From assembly GCA_937983075.1 (NCBI GenBank), contig CALKAQ010000135.1, positions 1 to 23,749 on the forward strand: 23,749 nt of DNA, read 5' to 3'. Below the pieces are notes generated by a model that did no database searches, was not told the origin of the DNA, and saw only the letters and a list, made by a program, of their open reading frames with translations. The translations under genes and the position numbers were made by a program. The stretch is from an uncultured bacterium (GTDB lineage: Bacteria > Bacillota > Limnochordia > DTU080 > JAAYLA01). Shown here in pieces: positions 21,587 to 23,749 of this stretch (positions are counted from its first letter, which is position 1; each line of letters opens with the position of its first letter).

Positions 21587-21972
21587 TATTTGCCCTCCCC
21601 TCGGGCTTTTTGTTTCCGAGAATCTGGTTCTACAGAGACTGTGTTTCGTGACCGTTGCGGGCTTCAAGAAGAACCGGAACCCCGATGCACGGCCGGTGTT
21701 GCTTTGATGCTGGCCTTGGTCATCCAAACTTGCTTGCGCAGACAAAAAGAAAGGGGCTCTTTTTTACACGGCCCTCAAGAGACAGCCCAAGCGGGCAAAA
21801 GAAAAAAGTCAAGGCCTGAGCCCACTATTACTGGTGCTATTATAGCACAGGGACAGGCCAAATACAACGCGATTCACATCGCGACGCGCGGCGGCCGGCT
21901 TGGTGTTTTTATGGCATAGCGACAGCTTGTGCCTGCTATCGATACGCAACATACGCTCTCCTTGAGAAGAAC
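21587..21972 (-). other. 386-bp spacer between tilS and ftsH; leader and possible small ORF
   Basis: hpt is normally found here in Bacillus, but no hpt sequence is readable. It contains the ftsH promoter and a long transcribed leader of about 250 bases with hairpin-capable segments (GGTTCT near 21628 with AGAACC near 21675). A 47-codon frame (21952 down to 21809) begins with AAGGAG 5 bases before an ATG, 20 bases after the tilS stop, but its sequence (MLRIDSRHKLSLCHKN) looks random and it runs over the promoter. Confidence 0.5.
21834..21867 (-). promoter_or_regulatory. Extended -10 promoter of ftsH embedded in a palindrome
   Basis: On the minus strand TTGTAT (21867 to 21862), 17 bases, then TGC-TATAAT (box 21844 to 21839) gives a perfect extended -10. 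The -10 lies in a perfect 15-bp palindrome GTGCTAT-T-ATAGCAC (21834-21848), which could be a repressor site. Confidence 0.65.
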
Positions 21973-22989
21973 CTATTGCTGCCAAACTTCAATCCACGGC
22001 CCTTTGCGAACGGCAATGGCGTGTCCTCCCAGCTCGATGACGGAGCCGCCCCGTGCCCCTTTTCTCGCCAGGACCCGCGCCGCTTCAAGCCGTTCAAACG
22101 ACGGTCCCATCCGCCCCGTAGCGTGGTGAAACATCAGCCTGAATACCCGCCGAGCTATGCTCACCGGCAAGGCATCCAAGCCGGCGGCCCGAGCTCTTGC
22201 CCACCCGGTTCCTTTCTCTCCAGCGAGCTCCGGCGAATAAAACGCATTGTGGGCCAACGCTTCCAATACGGTTTCGTCAGCTTGAAGCAATTCCGCCAAA
22301 CGCACAAGAGCATGGCGGAAGCGTGGATTATAGACAGATTCGATTTGCGGGATGAGCTCGTGGCGAATGCGGTTGCGGACATACTTCACCGAGGCGTTGC
22401 TGGCATCGGTAATATAGGGCAGGTTGAGTTCGCGGCAAAACGCCAGCACTTCTTCACGCCACACGCCAATGAGCGGGCGCACAATCAAGTCGCGCCGCGG
22501 CGCCATACCCACCAAGCCGCTTGGCCCGGTGCCTCGCAGCAGACGATACAAAACCGTCTCTGCCTGGTCATCAGCGGTATGTCCGACAGCGATACGCCAC
22601 GTGCGAGGCCCCTGGACGTCCGCAAATGATTCGACGGCCTCGTGCAAAACGCTGTAGCGCAAGGTTCGAGCCGCTTCTTGAATCGACTCGCCGGTCAACT
22701 GCCGTTGAGCATGAACATCAATGCGACGAATTTCACACGGGATGCCGAAGTCGGCACACCAAGCTCGCACAAGTTCGGCCTCGGCTGCAGACTCACTTCG
22801 CAAGCCGTGGTCAATATGCATGGCGACAAGCTCCAACCGATATTCCGCAGAAAGGTCTGCAAGAACCTTGAGCAGAGTCATCGAATCGGGCCCTCCTGAA
22901 AGAGCCACCAACACCGATTCCCCGCCTTGAAACAGTTCATATTGCTGCACTGTCTGCCGGACTCGGTTGTAAATTTCGTCGACAATCAT
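21973..22989 (-). CDS. tilS: tRNA(Ile)-lysidine synthetase TilS, short form
   Basis: A 338-residue protein. The PP-loop motif is SGGPDSM at about residues 31-37, followed by AMHIDHGLR, GESIQEAAR, GHTADDQAETVLYRLLRGTG and RPLIGVWREEV. NRIRHELIP fits the segment contacting the tRNA acceptor. The enzyme makes lysidine at C34 of tRNA-Ile(CAU), using ATP, in the cytoplasm. Bacillus TilS is about 470 residues; the C-terminal TilS_C domain is mostly absent here, giving a length closer to the short Aquifex form. The ATG at 22989 lies 3 bases after the spoIIE stop, with only TTGAGG upstream, so translation is probably coupled. Position after spoIIE agrees with Bacillus order. Confidence 0.93.
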   Translation of the reverse strand: MIVDEIYNRVRQTVQQYELFQGGESVLVALSGGPDSMTLLKVLADLSAEYRLELVAMHIDHGLRSESAAEAELVRAWCADFGIPCEIRRIDVHAQRQLTGESIQEAARTLRYSVLHEAVESFADVQGPRTWRIAVGHTADDQAETVLYRLLRGTGPSGLVGMAPRRDLIVRPLIGVWREEVLAFCRELNLPYITDASNASVKYVRNRIRHELIPQIESVYNPRFRHALVRLAELLQADETVLEALAHNAFYSPELAGEKGTGWARARAAGLDALPVSIARRVFRLMFHHATGRMGPSFERLEAARVLARKGARGGSVIELGGHAIAVRKGPWIEVWQQ

Positions 22990-22992
22990 GCC

Positions 22993-23749
22993 TCAATTAT
23001 ACGTGAAGCTGCTTTCGCTCGCCACCTCGGTTTGGCGATAAACCGGCAACGGATCGACGTCACTGTCGAGCCGGGACAACTCGTCGCGCAGCTCCACCAT
23101 TTGCAAAACGATCATGCTGACATCGTCGACCAGCGATTCACCGGTGATTTCTTGTACTCGTTCAAGCAAGCTCTCCATGAGGTCCTCCGGACCGTTGGCT
23201 TCGCACCGGCGCAGCAGCCGTGCAATCCACTCCTCCCGATCGATGGACCGATCGATGCTGTCCAAGACGCCGTCGGTCATCATGACCACCATATCGCCAG
23301 GCTCCAAGCGCCGCTTCTGCGGCCGAACATCGACGCCGGCCAAAATGCCGATCGGTGCGGTGGCGGAACGCACCACATTGACTTCGGTCTTGCCCCGAAT
23401 GAAGCTCGGTGACGAACCGACTTTCAGAAAGTCGACCTCACCGGTAAACTGATCCACCACAACGACGTCGAGGGTAGCGAAACTCGTCTCGGTTGACCGC
23501 AGCAGCAAGAAGGAGTTGACGCTTTGGATGGCGCCGGCCAAGTCAAATCCCGCCTCCAACAGCCTGGCCATCATCTGTACCGCAGACTGCGATTCGATGG
23601 CGGCGCGATGTCCCGAACCCATGCCGTCACTGAGCATATAAATGACGCGTCCGTCAGGCAACCGGACAACATTGGCGGAGTCGCCGGAAATGTCCTCATC
23701 ACCTTTGGCGATGTTGGTCATTGCGGCCACGATGTCAAATTTGGGACGC
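22993..23749 (-). CDS. spoIIE: Stage II sporulation phosphatase SpoIIE, C-terminal part (5' end beyond window)
   Basis: About 252 residues are present, and the frame is open to the window's right edge. The PP2C-type domain starts RPKFDIVAAMTNIAKGDEDI, with SGDSAN, SDGMGSGHRAAIES, LRSTETSFATLDV, FLKVGSSPSFI, PIGILAGVDV, MMTDGVLDS and VDDVSMIVL. These match SpoIIE along the B. subtilis catalytic domain, including the metal-binding Asp residues in SGD, SDGMG, TDG and DD. SpoIIE dephosphorylates SpoIIAA in the forespore and so activates sigma-F; its N-terminal membrane region lies outside the window. tilS follows after 3 bases. The tail after the PP2C core (ELSRLDSDVDPLPVYRQ) is unremarkable. Confidence 0.95.
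   Translation of the reverse strand, partial: RPKFDIVAAMTNIAKGDEDISGDSANVVRLPDGRVIYMLSDGMGSGHRAAIESQSAVQMMARLLEAGFDLAGAIQSVNSFLLLRSTETSFATLDVVVVDQFTGEVDFLKVGSSPSFIRGKTEVNVVRSATAPIGILAGVDVRPQKRRLEPGDMVVMMTDGVLDSIDRSIDREEWIARLLRRCEANGPEDLMESLLERVQEITGESLVDDVSMIVLQMVELRDELSRLDSDVDPLPVYRQTEVASESSFTYN

Noticed and set aside
21587..21745. 53-codon N-terminal extension of FtsH
   Set aside because: FtsH normally begins directly before TM1, and TTG 21586 has a well-placed GGAGGG; the extension reads through that site.
21809..21952. 47-codon minus-strand frame after tilS with AAGGAG at good spacing
   Set aside because: It covers the ftsH promoter, and its residue pattern gives no sign of a folded or conserved protein; not similar to Hpt.

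Overview
The window comes from an endospore-forming member of the Firmicutes, most likely a Bacilli-type, moderately GC-rich and respiring organism. It carries CodY, the SpoIIE phosphatase domain, a SleB-type cortex hydrolase and CotF-type coat proteins. AGGAGG-like ribosome binding sites are strong, and TTG/GTG starts are frequent. I cannot name the genus from the sequence.

Left end (1-2534): two short CotF-family coat genes (minus strand, the outer one cut by the window edge), a small acidic protein of unknown function with a second in-frame start, a SleB-like cortex hydrolase, and codY standing alone with its own terminator. Next (2540-6090) is a ResD/ResE-like two-component pair (minus), then a plus-strand pair encoding a 57-residue membrane protein and a SurA/PrsA-like chaperone without a PPIase domain.

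Centre (6177-14437, minus strand): one tight operon for System I (Ccm) cytochrome c maturation, in transcriptional order ccmE-ccmA-ccmB-ccmC-ccmD-(thioredoxin+CcmH fusion)-ccmF-(CcmI-like membrane protein)-(ResA-like thioredoxin fused to an Asp-box repeat domain). It starts from an extended -10 promoter whose leader holds a perfect 8-bp dyad, and it ends at a terminator shared with the convergent chaperone gene. Firmicutes usually use System II (ResB/ResC), so a complete System I beside ResDE is unusual. CcmE carries the CxxxY heme-attachment motif instead of HxxxY, yet a CcmH domain is present. Upstream is a separately transcribed blue-copper lipoprotein, consistent with a respiratory electron-transfer locus.

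Right part (15761-23749): an aspartate-semialdehyde dehydrogenase of the archaeal/eukaryotic type; a small gene behind a sigma-G-like promoter; bioY behind a BirA-type operator; birA and folB; ftsH; a short tilS; and the C-terminal part of spoIIE. The order spoIIE-tilS-ftsH-folB recalls the conserved Bacillus region, but hpt and the genes normally between ftsH and folB are absent. Transcription units are separated by recognisable hairpin terminators after cupredoxin, codY, folB-birA and ftsH.

The most interesting candidate system is the composite Ccm operon with its three domain fusions or extensions: thioredoxin-CcmH, the CcmF tail, and thioredoxin-Asp-box propeller.
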